IMG/VR virus record: IMGVR_UViG_3300042564_003233
Coordinates: 1-28,370 of that record
From: a virus
DNA length: 28,370 nucleotides
Strand: one strand, 5' to 3'
Positions within the stretch are counted from its first letter, which is position 1, and every line of letters begins with the position of its first letter. The translations under genes and the position numbers were made by a program. This document shows positions 17,221 to 24,455 of the stretch, piece after piece. The notes beneath the pieces were generated by a model, which searched no databases, was not told the origin of the DNA, and saw only the letters and a program-made list of their open reading frames with translations.

Positions 17221-17872
17221 ATTTAGCAGCCTCTTTATTCTTTAAAGATTTACCAAAAGCCTTGACGAAACTGTTTGGCATTTTCTTATAGGAAGAAGCT
17301 CCTGCTTTATTATCACATTCTGCTGGATGTCGAGAAATTTCTAACTCGTCACATATCTGATTGATATTGGTTTGAGTAAAAAAATCCTCATAAAAGAAGT
17401 AGAGCGGATTTGCGAACACACTGTCCAAAGCTTCGATAGTTTCTTTATATTTACATGATATGAAATTGCTCATGACAAATCGTGAAGCTAACGACCGATT
17501 TGGAATTTTACCTCCTCCAATCATATTCCAAGAAGACCAACTCCTCTGAATAGGATCTCTCATAATATAAACTGGTACTACTTCGATATCGTATTTTAGT
17601 AAACCGTTTTTAATAAGTCGAAAGATGTTCTCACTCGAGCCTTCATAATGTGTGAAGTCGCCTGTGACTTGATTTATATTTGAAACAGCCCGAAAAAAAG
17701 ACTCTATGTCTTTTCTATATTCGCTTACATCTTCTAAGACAGGAACTAAATCGTCTCTCTGAATAATATTCAGTTCTTTTCCCATATCATAGAAATCTGG
17801 GTGTTCTTTAAAATACTCATATAACCAAGTAGTGCCAGATTTCTCGGCTCCTACATTCAATAAAAACTTCAT
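17168..17872 (-). CDS. PAPS-dependent sulfotransferase
   Basis: A 234-residue protein. The 5'-phosphosulfate loop is at residues 7-17 (VGAEKSGTTWL, with K11), and the 3'-phosphate site is IMRDPIQRSWSSW at residues 103-115 (R105 and S113, spaced by eight as in the family). Length fits compact Sulfotransfer-type enzymes, which move sulfate from PAPS to a hydroxyl or amine on a glycan, tyrosine or small molecule. Its ATG overlaps the upstream stop (ATGA). Possible acceptors are hydroxylated or glycosylated fibre residues, or host surface polysaccharide. Confidence 0.88.
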   Translation of the reverse strand: MKFLLNVGAEKSGTTWLYEYFKEHPDFYDMGKELNIIQRDDLVPVLEDVSEYRKDIESFFRAVSNINQVTGDFTHYEGSSENIFRLIKNGLLKYDIEVVPVYIMRDPIQRSWSSWNMIGGGKIPNRSLASRFVMSNFISCKYKETIEALDSVFANPLYFFYEDFFTQTNINQICDELEISRHPAECDNKAGASSYKKMPNSFVKAFGKSLKNKEAAKYVFERFENVPWKLEDYS

Positions 17873-18423
17873 AGATTTAATTGTATTAATATATTTCTAA
17901 AATTTGGCCCGTGCGTTGGAGAATCTACGTCTTCTAAAAGTTCATAGTTTGCTGCGTTTGCTCGCATACGCAAAGTTCTATGAAAGATTGAATTTGCAGG
18001 AATATTTCTATACAAATGTTTAGTTATACCAATTTCAATATTAAAATTATTTTTGGCTGTTACATTTTCTTGATTAAAAACGTAATTTCTAGAACCGTTT
18101 TCATCCGGAGCAGTGAGTGAATGTCTGCCATCTAATGTTCCATTTTCAAGGATAAACCCGCTTACAAATCCCATATCTTTTCCAGCTACAGTATCAAAAG
18201 CTCTTATCATAATATAAGTATCATTTGCGCCATGAGGATTTAATCCTGGCCACTCATTATTAATTCCGCTTTCAATTAATGTGCGCATGTTGGTTTTTCG
18301 TTCGGCGTCAGTTAATGTAGAATTTTCCGGCCAATTCGCATCAATAGCATCCTTTGATCTTTCATACAAGTCATCAAAATCTATTTCTGACAAATCATTT
18401 ATAACAGTATAAACAATATTCAT
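17869..18423 (-). CDS. Unknown protein, possible GNAT-like fold
   Basis: A 184-residue protein with alternating strand and helix: YIMIRAFDTV, KDMGFVSGFILENGTL, FNIEIGITKHLYRNIP, then a helical TLRMRANAANYELLEDV. The central strand-turn-strand arrangement recalls an acetyltransferase fold, but the acetyl-CoA loop (Q/R-x-x-G-x-G/A) is not evident, so the call is weak. It is coupled by 4-base ATGA overlaps to the desaturase upstream and the sulfotransferase downstream. GATAAATA, one mismatch from a late promoter, sits at 18461-18468 on the same strand. Confidence 0.6.
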   Translation of the reverse strand: MNIVYTVINDLSEIDFDDLYERSKDAIDANWPENSTLTDAERKTNMRTLIESGINNEWPGLNPHGANDTYIMIRAFDTVAGKDMGFVSGFILENGTLDGRHSLTAPDENGSRNYVFNQENVTAKNNFNIEIGITKHLYRNIPANSIFHRTLRMRANAANYELLEDVDSPTHGPNFRNILIQLNL

Positions 18424-19145
18424 ATCTTAACTCTCTTTGTAGCTATTATGTCTGCGATGGTATTTATCCAACCTTCTTTGCTTGTATCAAATGGTTGTTC
18501 GTGGTGTTGTTTATGCATATGTTCTCCACCACTGATAATTCCGTACCAAAATCCCATATCTTTTGGACCGTTTTTATCATGATTTAGAGATGCGATTCCT
18601 GTGGACCATATCGACAATGTAGCAGGAACAATGTAAATAAACAAGTATGCTGGTAACGATATGAATAACAATAGAAACGGTAAGAATAACAAAATCCAGT
18701 ATTTTTCATAGAAGAAATTGGTAATCTTATTACGAATCAGTCTGACTGTTGTTTTCAAATTTATTTGATTCGTGTCATTATTCCAAAGAATTGGAAAAAG
18801 TATTTTCCAACCTTGCAAATGGTAAGGATGCGGATCCTTCTGAGTGTCATGATACTTGTGATGATTGTCGTGCGATACACAGAATTCAAGCGGCGAAGCA
18901 AATGAACCATAGAATCCGAATGCCGTGCATATGAATTCTACGATAGGATTCATTGTATGCGTACGATGATTGTGGATTCGATGATACGTAATCGATCCAC
19001 CTATTACTCTCATCAAAAAGAACGCTGTGAGTGAAACAATTATCCATGGAAAAGTTGCATATTGAATCAGAGCCCAGATTGTAATAAATGGGCCTGCTAA
19101 TTGCGCGAATGTAAGCACATATCTTTTATGAACTTTTAGATTCAT
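18420..19145 (-). CDS. Membrane fatty acid desaturase (acyl-CoA delta-9 type)
   Basis: A 241-residue protein starting at ATG 19145; an in-frame TTG at 19157 is less likely. Three histidine boxes bind the di-iron centre: HRIHNHRTH (residues 55-63), HDNHH (92-96) and HKQHH (211-215). Hydrophobic spans lie near residues 11-48 and 150-180, with two likely hairpins. The order and spacing are those of stearoyl-CoA/delta-9 acyl desaturases. Phages of marine cyanobacteria are known to carry desaturases. It could alter host membrane lipid during infection. Its place between sulfotransferase-type genes also leaves open a surface-lipid role. Confidence 0.9.
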   Translation of the reverse strand: MNLKVHKRYVLTFAQLAGPFITIWALIQYATFPWIIVSLTAFFLMRVIGGSITYHRIHNHRTHTMNPIVEFICTAFGFYGSFASPLEFCVSHDNHHKYHDTQKDPHPYHLQGWKILFPILWNNDTNQINLKTTVRLIRNKITNFFYEKYWILLFLPFLLLFISLPAYLFIYIVPATLSIWSTGIASLNHDKNGPKDMGFWYGIISGGEHMHKQHHEQPFDTSKEGWINTIADIIATKRVKI

Positions 19146-19662
19146 AATACGAATCAATCTCTTTTATAATAGACTCTTTGCCAGGATACGAATCAAGTAA
19201 AGGCATATGTGTGTCTTCGATACCATAATAATCTTCGTACCAAACAACTTCTTTTTGGTATTTATTTAAATACGCGACGAGTGCACGATAATCATTATAC
19301 ATCAAACCAATATTAAAACGAATGGCATTGGGTTTTAATTCGGGATATACTTTTAGCAAATAATTTGCCATACTTAAAGCAGCGTTTCTCATATTTTTAC
19401 GAAGTATAAAGAAACTTGCCTGATTGGCTAAAAGATACGAGTGTTGATTTACAAGTACGATGTGTTCACTATGATCTTGTAACAAGTCGGCAAACGAATC
19501 TTGCGTAAAATTTGTTTGATGCTTAGTTTCGTGAGTAAGTTGTTTTCTATTACTTTGAATGTGAACAGGATGTAACTCTCCCACAAATGGTAAACTTGTT
19601 TTCTCTTGGAGATCCAAGCAAAAACGAGTAGCACCACATCGTGGAAGAGAACAAACGATCAT
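19126..19662 (-). CDS. Sulfotransferase-like P-loop protein
   Basis: A 178-residue protein. The N-terminal IVCSLPRCGATRFCLDLQ (residues 2-19) resembles the 5'-phosphosulfate loop 'S-x-P-R-(S/C)-G-(S/A)-T' of sulfotransferases. FILRKNMRNAALSMANYLL (residues 85-103; R88, S97) resembles the 3'-phosphate site, with spacing one residue longer than usual. It is shorter than typical enzymes, so it may be a minimal or non-catalytic member. Its start overlaps the glycosyltransferase stop by four bases, and its end overlaps the desaturase start by 20. Similar proteins occur in T4-like marine phages as far as I recall. Confidence 0.55.
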   Translation of the reverse strand: MIVCSLPRCGATRFCLDLQEKTSLPFVGELHPVHIQSNRKQLTHETKHQTNFTQDSFADLLQDHSEHIVLVNQHSYLLANQASFFILRKNMRNAALSMANYLLKVYPELKPNAIRFNIGLMYNDYRALVAYLNKYQKEVVWYEDYYGIEDTHMPLLDSYPGKESIIKEIDSYYESKSS

Positions 19663-20681
19663 TCTTCATCTTCACTCATAAAAAGAGTTTTCGGCAATTT
19701 CACTTTCTTCTTCGGTTTCTTCGAAATAGCAAGAAGATCAATTTTACCTGGAACAACGTCAAGACTATAAGTTCGAGCACGATCTTCAATATCAAGATTA
19801 ATAAAGTCTACACCAAATTCTTTGTGGAATTCAGAAAGAAGATCTTCTCTGCATGCCTCAAGATATTTTTTCCATTGCCAACGACCGATCTCTGAAAGTA
19901 TTTTTCTTCTTCGCGCAGCTTTCGCATCTTCTGGCGGAGTTTTCGTATGCCAATTACTCGTGTCTTCTAAGTGATATGAAACCATCTTACTGTGATGGAA
20001 CATTTTATATCCAGCAGCGTATGACATCATCGTCATCATGACTTCTTCTCCTACAAAGAAGACTTTTGGATCTAATCCGACATTGTCAATCCAATCGACA
20101 TGCGTAAAGAAGTTTCCTGCCATAATATGAAACGCCGGTCTTGGCATATCAGTCGATGGAATCGCGTCTCCATGTACATCTGGAATCAAAGTATCCGGAT
20201 CAATAGTATAATACTTGACTTGACAAGCATCATTTTCTTCTTGACAAAGATAAGTTTTAATCTCTCCGTCTTTTTCTTCAATTATAAATGATTTACATGA
20301 TCCAGTAATGATGACTTTATTGGTTTCACACATATCCATCGCTCTCTTATAATCTTCAATCAGAGCTCGATCCCAATTCATATCATGTAACATATGTGAG
20401 TCGACTTGATAAATGAAGTCATACTCGTTTGTGATATTTAACATATTAATATATCTTGCCCAAACACAACCATCAGAGTATTCGGGATCGATTCTTTTAT
20501 AGATGACATCATCTCGACTTACAAGCACAGGTTCTGTGCACGCCAACGAATCTTCATAACGAGTTTGCTCGAAGATCGAATAGACTACATTATTCCGATT
20601 GGATTTGGTTTGCATCATACTCTTGATGGTATGAGGAAGTAAAGGATCTTGATACGAGCATACTGAAACAAAAATGTTCAT
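19659..20681 (-). CDS. Skp1-type GlcNAc-transferase-like (GT60, PF11397)
   Basis: A 340-residue GT-A enzyme. Motifs in order: IFVSVCSYQDPLLPHTIKSM (residues 3-22), SIFEQ (35-39), DGCVWARYINM (70-80, with the G-x-x-W-A-R core), YQVDSHMLH (91-99, the D-x-H metal motif), IMAGNFFTHVDW (186-197), and LDPKVFFVGEEVMM (203-216). This is the pattern of the PF11397 'GlcNAc' family, founded on the Dictyostelium enzyme that adds GlcNAc to hydroxyproline of Skp1. A basic tail (KKPKKKVKLPK) ends the protein. It sits four genes below a repeat adhesin and three below a P4H-type oxygenase. Donor and acceptor are inferred from the family. Confidence 0.82.
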   Translation of the reverse strand: MNIFVSVCSYQDPLLPHTIKSMMQTKSNRNNVVYSIFEQTRYEDSLACTEPVLVSRDDVIYKRIDPEYSDGCVWARYINMLNITNEYDFIYQVDSHMLHDMNWDRALIEDYKRAMDMCETNKVIITGSCKSFIIEEKDGEIKTYLCQEENDACQVKYYTIDPDTLIPDVHGDAIPSTDMPRPAFHIMAGNFFTHVDWIDNVGLDPKVFFVGEEVMMTMMSYAAGYKMFHHSKMVSYHLEDTSNWHTKTPPEDAKAARRRKILSEIGRWQWKKYLEACREDLLSEFHKEFGVDFINLDIEDRARTYSLDVVPGKIDLLAISKKPKKKVKLPKTLFMSEDEE

Positions 20682-21418
20682 TGTTTATTCTCTTCTTTTT
20701 GCATATTAAATTTCTTTTTTATTCCCATATACTTTCGATAGTATTGCTTATCATCTCCGGGAATTAGATTCATAGTTTTATCTATCATCTCATCTGAAGC
20801 TGGGCCAACAGAAGCAGTAATATCTTTATTGAGGAAAGGAATGACGTGCAACAAAGGTTCTCCCGCTTTAATGTGAACGTTACATTCTCTTTTCGGCATG
20901 CAAATGAAGTTTGTAATATGGAAACTCTTATAGTCTACCAAACCAGGAGTTATGTATAGATCTTCAAGAAAAGTAGAATGATAAAATGCAGGCATTAACA
21001 ATGCGCTAATGTTTTTTTGAGTAAAAATTTTCCAAGGAGATGGAAATAAGATTGCTGTAGGATCAATTCCAATTGGAGTAAATGCGCCTTCTACAAATTT
21101 TTCATCCATCTTTACGCCATTGTCAAATCCGCGATCTCCTCTCGGTCCTCTGTCTCCAAGATACCAAGAAGTACCAGCTTTATTTGCCATAATATGAATG
21201 TCTACCCACGCCGGAATGATATAGCCAAATTGAGCATAGTCTAAAATTCCCGGACAGTATGGCATCAGATGCTTGCCATACTTGTCTTGTTGAACCTTGC
21301 GAGTATTTGTTGGAACATCAATCGCTCGTTCAACAGAAAAGTTATGATAAGATAACTTCTTAGTATCTACGAATTCAATATCTTTCTTTGGTTTTAATAA
21401 AGAAAACAAGTTTTTCAT
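20678..21418 (-). CDS. DUF6065-like protein, diverged copy 3
   Basis: A 246-residue protein. It keeps the family order: CPGILDYAQFGYIIPAWVDI (residues 55-74), PWKIFTQKNISALLMPAF, TPGLVDYKSFHITNF, and IKAGEPLLHVIPF. It has lost the PEWYK motif of the other two. Residues 88-97 (GDRGPRGDRG) form a short Gly-X-Y-like insert with an RGD tripeptide, absent from the paralogues. ATGA overlaps join it to genes on both sides. Function unknown; repeated coupling of this family with 2OG oxygenases suggests a partner or substrate-presenting role. Confidence 0.65.
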   Translation of the reverse strand: MKNLFSLLKPKKDIEFVDTKKLSYHNFSVERAIDVPTNTRKVQQDKYGKHLMPYCPGILDYAQFGYIIPAWVDIHIMANKAGTSWYLGDRGPRGDRGFDNGVKMDEKFVEGAFTPIGIDPTAILFPSPWKIFTQKNISALLMPAFYHSTFLEDLYITPGLVDYKSFHITNFICMPKRECNVHIKAGEPLLHVIPFLNKDITASVGPASDEMIDKTMNLIPGDDKQYYRKYMGIKKKFNMQKEENKQ

Positions 21419-22152
21419 TTTCTTGGTACTCTCAATTCTTTTGTATATACGCTTCTTCGAGTGTTTTGCATCTTTGATATGATATTAATTAAGTGATGTT
21501 CATCTTCTTTCATGTTTCGAATATTGGGCTTTGATGGAACAGCATCACGCTTAATTGGAATGGCAATGACTAAAGGTGTACCAGCAAGTAAAAGCACGTC
21601 GGCATTTGGAGTGTGCCAGATTGCAGGAAAATTGACTTCTTTTGGATATGTATCTGTATCAACTAATCCTGACAGACATGTAAAATGGCTTTCAAAGTTA
21701 TTAATCGGAGCTATGAAAAGAGTCGACCAACCCGGAGCAGTCTTTACAATCCATGGATTGACAAACTTCAAAGGAGGTGCAGGAAATCCAGGAGCAGATC
21801 TTTCTCCAAGTTGTCGAATGTCATGAAACTCACATACGTTGATCTGTGGAGAAGACGTGACTTCAATTGTACTGCAGTCGTGATTTGATCTGACTGTCAA
21901 GTCGCCGATAAGAGGAATGACATATCCTAATGACATTGCGTCGATCATCGGCATGCATTTTTTTGCAGTAAAGCTATGAGATCCTGACCAATCACGATCA
22001 TCTCTTCCATCTGTAATCAGTGGAGGAATTCTTTTATACCATTCTGGCATATATTTTGCCGCAGGCTTTGGCTGAGGTAATGCCTCAACATCATCGCGAT
22101 GGCAATAAAACTCAATAATAGGTTTCTTTTTAAAAGGATTCCAACTCAACAT
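21415..22152 (-). CDS. DUF6065-like protein, copy 2
   Basis: A 245-residue protein and clear paralogue of the + strand copy at 13322. Shared blocks are MPEWYKRIP (residues 35-43), KKCMPMIDAMSLGYVIPL (64-81), SNHDCSTIEV, GWSTLFIAPINNFESHFTC, GLVDTDTYPKEVNFPAIW, and AGTPLVIAIPIKRD. It overlaps the P4H-type oxygenase gene upstream by seven bases and gene 20678 downstream by four. The conserved Asp, Cys and Pro-rich blocks could form a binding site, but no known catalytic triad or metal motif is visible. Confidence 0.75.
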   Translation of the reverse strand: MLSWNPFKKKPIIEFYCHRDDVEALPQPKPAAKYMPEWYKRIPPLITDGRDDRDWSGSHSFTAKKCMPMIDAMSLGYVIPLIGDLTVRSNHDCSTIEVTSSPQINVCEFHDIRQLGERSAPGFPAPPLKFVNPWIVKTAPGWSTLFIAPINNFESHFTCLSGLVDTDTYPKEVNFPAIWHTPNADVLLLAGTPLVIAIPIKRDAVPSKPNIRNMKEDEHHLINIISKMQNTRRSVYTKELRVPRK

Positions 22153-22739
22153 TCTCTCTCACCCATTACCCATGCTACAAGACTCTTACGAAAACCAGAA
22201 GTGATTGGCTTCACTCGATGTGGCATCCATGAAGCGAAGAATACGATATCACCTTTATTCGGTTTAAACGAAACTTTGTCTTCAAAGTTTCCGTTGTTTA
22301 CGATCTCTAACTCTCCACCTTCATATTCACTCGGATCTGAAAGAAGCAGAGATGCTGAGATCTTTCTTATATATTTCTGCCAGCCAAATTCAACATCCCA
22401 ATGCCATGTATAATGTTGATTTGGTCCGTACTTTGTATATTGAAAAGCTTCGACGCCTTCGATATCATACATAAAGTTGTCGTAGTTCACGACAGAAACG
22501 ATTCCTGACATTCTCTGAAATAGCCAATCACTGTGTTGATCATGATGTATCCACGAGATATCAGAATCTCGCGTTTCAGCCGGAGCTGCGGCATTCTTCT
22601 CTAGCCCAACTTTTCCTTTTTCAAACTCTTGGAGTTTTTCGAGATCGATAATTTTATCGACTTCTTCAGGAGTAAATCCTCCCGACCATACTGCAAAGCA
22701 ATTCAATTGTTTCCCATATTTAGGAATAATATATGGCAT
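22146..22739 (-). CDS. 2OG-Fe(II) oxygenase, prolyl-4-hydroxylase/PKHD type
   Basis: A 197-residue protein with H113-x-D115 in YTWHWDVEF, LSDPSEYEGGELEIV (133-147), H174 in SWMPHRVKPI, and R184 in GFRKSLVAWVMG. All iron and 2-oxoglutarate ligands are present. It is a close paralogue of the + strand enzyme at 14035, sharing exact blocks around YTWH and SDPSEYEGG. GAGGAT precedes the ATG. It follows the FN-repeat adhesin gene by 21 bases and is coupled to a DUF6065-like gene, the same partnership as on the + strand. Hydroxylation of proline (or Asn/Lys) in the adhesin is the leading hypothesis. Confidence 0.88.
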   Translation of the reverse strand: MPYIIPKYGKQLNCFAVWSGGFTPEEVDKIIDLEKLQEFEKGKVGLEKNAAAPAETRDSDISWIHHDQHSDWLFQRMSGIVSVVNYDNFMYDIEGVEAFQYTKYGPNQHYTWHWDVEFGWQKYIRKISASLLLSDPSEYEGGELEIVNNGNFEDKVSFKPNKGDIVFFASWMPHRVKPITSGFRKSLVAWVMGEREC

Positions 22740-22760
22740 AGTAAATCCTCGTCAAGTCAC

Positions 22761-24452
22761 TTATTCAATAGTAATATCTATATATCCTCCGGGCGCTACA
22801 GTTACCGAATGTGATTGGCCATCCGGAAAAGAATAGTAGCTTGCCGTCTGATTATTTATCACCGGCGCAGGCGTACCACCGGCATTTGATCCGGGGAAAG
22901 TAATACCGAGCGCATTTGCTGCATTTCCTGGAACCGCCGGAGTTGGAGCATTAAAATTCTGCGGACCATTGGTAGCAGGATTAAAGTTTTGTGGACCATT
23001 CGAAGGTGCATTGAAGTTTTGTGGGCCATTTGAAGGCGCATTGAAGTTTTGAGGCCCGGTCGTTGGCGCATTAAAGTTTTGAGGCCCGGTCGTTGGCGCA
23101 TTAAAGTTCTGAGGACCATTTGTAGGCGCATTGAAGTTCTGAGGCCCGTTAGTTGCAGGATTAAAGTTTTGAGGCCCGTTCGTTGGCGCATTAAAGTTCT
23201 GAGGACCATTCGCGACATTGAAGTTCTGAGGACCATTCGCGACATTAAAGTTTTGAGGCCCGTTCGTTGGCGCATTAAAGTTTTGTGGGCCATTCGTTGG
23301 AGCATTAAAATTCTGTGGGCCATTCGTTGGAGCATTGAAGTTTTGTGGCCCATTTGTAGGTGCATTAAAATTCTGTGGGCCATTCGTTGGAGCATTGAAG
23401 TTTTGTGGCCCATTTGTAGGTGCATTGAAGTTTTGAGGGCCGTTTGAAGGCGCATTGAAGTTTTGAGGGCCGTTTGAAGGCGCATTGAAGTTTTGTGGGC
23501 CATTTGAAGGCGCATTGAAGTTTTGTGGACCATTTGAAGGCGCATTGAAGTTTTGAGGACCATTACTTATAGCGTTAAATGCATTCACAAATCCTGGGCC
23601 ATATTTAATACTAGGAGCATTATAAGAGACTGCATTTCCACCGCTAGTATTATAACTACCAGTTCCAGTTCCTGCAACAACGTTAAAGCCAGCTCCAGTT
23701 CCCGCAACAACGTTAAAGCCAGCTCCAGTTCCCGCAACAACGTTAAAGCCAGCTCCAGTTCCCGCAACAACGTTAAAGCCAGCTCCAGTTCCTGCAACTT
23801 TATTGAATGTACCTGTGCCAGTTCCTGCAACTTTATTGAATGTACCGGTTCCAGTTCCTGCAACAATGTTAAAGTTAGCTCCAGGCCCAGGAATTACGTT
23901 GAATGTGCTTCCAGTTCCAGGAACTTTATTAAATGTGCCTGTTCCAGTTCCTGCAACAATGTTAAATGTGCCTGTTCCCGGAAAGAGAATATTAAATGTG
24001 CCTGTTTGTGGAAAGATGATATTAAAGTTAGCTCCGGTCCCAGGAACTTTGTTAAATGTACCGGTTGCATTTCCTGGTACAATATTAAAGTTAGCTCCAG
24101 GTCCAGGAATAATATTAAATGTGCTTCCGGTCCCGGGAATAATATTAAATGTACCGGTTGCATTTCCTGGTACAATATTAAAGTTAGCTCCAGGTCCAGG
24201 AATTACGTTGAATGTGCTTCCGGTCCCGGGAATAATATTAAATGTACCGGTTGCATTTCCGGCGACAATATTAAAGTTAGCTCCAGGCCCAGGAATTAAA
24301 GCAGTTCCAGATCCACCTTGTCCTGAAACAAGAATACTATTCCTACCATAAGGAATTGCGATATTTCCTGGGCTATTAAACTTCGTCGTACCGACACCGC
24401 TTGCTCGCCAGGTTTTTTCGAGTGTAAATTTAGAACCGCCACCAATACCCAT
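22761..24452 (-). CDS. Decapeptide FN-repeat adhesin
   Basis: A 563-residue protein. Residues 1 to about 50 are a cap (WRASGVGTTKFNSPGNIAIP, then ILVSGQGGSG) resembling the cap of the Gly-X-Y adhesin at 9393. About residues 55-260 hold 10-11 residue repeats such as IPGTGSTFNV, VPGNATGTFN and GTGAGFNVVA. About residues 295-505 hold some 21 copies of NGPQNFNAP(S/T). Both arrays share a ten-residue period with Phe-Asn at the same phase. The end (FPDGQSHSVTVAPGGYIDIT) is a beta cap. Many Ile/Val-Pro-Gly sites are present. It starts three bases after the fibre stop, so it is translationally coupled to it, and it probably forms or decorates the fibre tip. Confidence 0.78.
   Translation of the reverse strand: MGIGGGSKFTLEKTWRASGVGTTKFNSPGNIAIPYGRNSILVSGQGGSGTALIPGPGANFNIVAGNATGTFNIIPGTGSTFNVIPGPGANFNIVPGNATGTFNIIPGTGSTFNIIPGPGANFNIVPGNATGTFNKVPGTGANFNIIFPQTGTFNILFPGTGTFNIVAGTGTGTFNKVPGTGSTFNVIPGPGANFNIVAGTGTGTFNKVAGTGTGTFNKVAGTGAGFNVVAGTGAGFNVVAGTGAGFNVVAGTGAGFNVVAGTGTGSYNTSGGNAVSYNAPSIKYGPGFVNAFNAISNGPQNFNAPSNGPQNFNAPSNGPQNFNAPSNGPQNFNAPSNGPQNFNAPTNGPQNFNAPTNGPQNFNAPTNGPQNFNAPTNGPQNFNAPTNGPQNFNAPTNGPQNFNVANGPQNFNVANGPQNFNAPTNGPQNFNPATNGPQNFNAPTNGPQNFNAPTTGPQNFNAPTTGPQNFNAPSNGPQNFNAPSNGPQNFNPATNGPQNFNAPTPAVPGNAANALGITFPGSNAGGTPAPVINNQTASYYSFPDGQSHSVTVAPGGYIDITIE
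22947..23562 (-). repeat. About 21 tandem 30-bp repeats (NGPQNFNAPT units)
   Basis: Tandem units of 30 bp, two of them 27 bp (VA instead of APT), encode GPQNFN plus a three- or four-residue linker. Copies differ by silent changes (AAGTTTTG or AAGTTCTG; GGACC, GGCCC or GGGCC). Neighbouring copies resemble each other most, a sign of ongoing slippage or unequal recombination. Confidence 0.85.
23671..23790 (-). repeat. Four near-identical 30-bp tandem repeats (GTGAGFNVVA)
   Basis: Units at 23701-23730, 23731-23760 and 23761-23790 are identical, and 23671-23700 differs at one base. They are the most recently expanded part of the first decapeptide array, which continues in diverged form to about 24297. 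Confidence 0.9.
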
Positions 24453-24455
24453 AAG

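Noticed and set aside
18461-18468. TATTTATC (leftward GATAAATA) as a late promoter for the gene starting at 18423
   Set aside because: One mismatch to the box at a key first base and located inside the desaturase gene; one-mismatch boxes are common by chance in this AT-rich DNA.
22853-22860. TATTTATC as a late promoter for the oxygenase gene starting at 22739
   Set aside because: One mismatch, inside the adhesin gene and 114 bp from the start; not distinguishable from chance.
22947-23790. Regular direct repeats considered as a CRISPR array
   Set aside because: Units are contiguous with no unique spacers and encode a continuous in-frame protein.
22859-24351. Several long alternative frames across the FN-repeat adhesin on both strands
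   Set aside because: They are shadow frames produced by a 30-bp repeat whose length is a multiple of three, so any stop-free frame stays open. Only the frame with matching caps and coupling to the fibre gene is credible.
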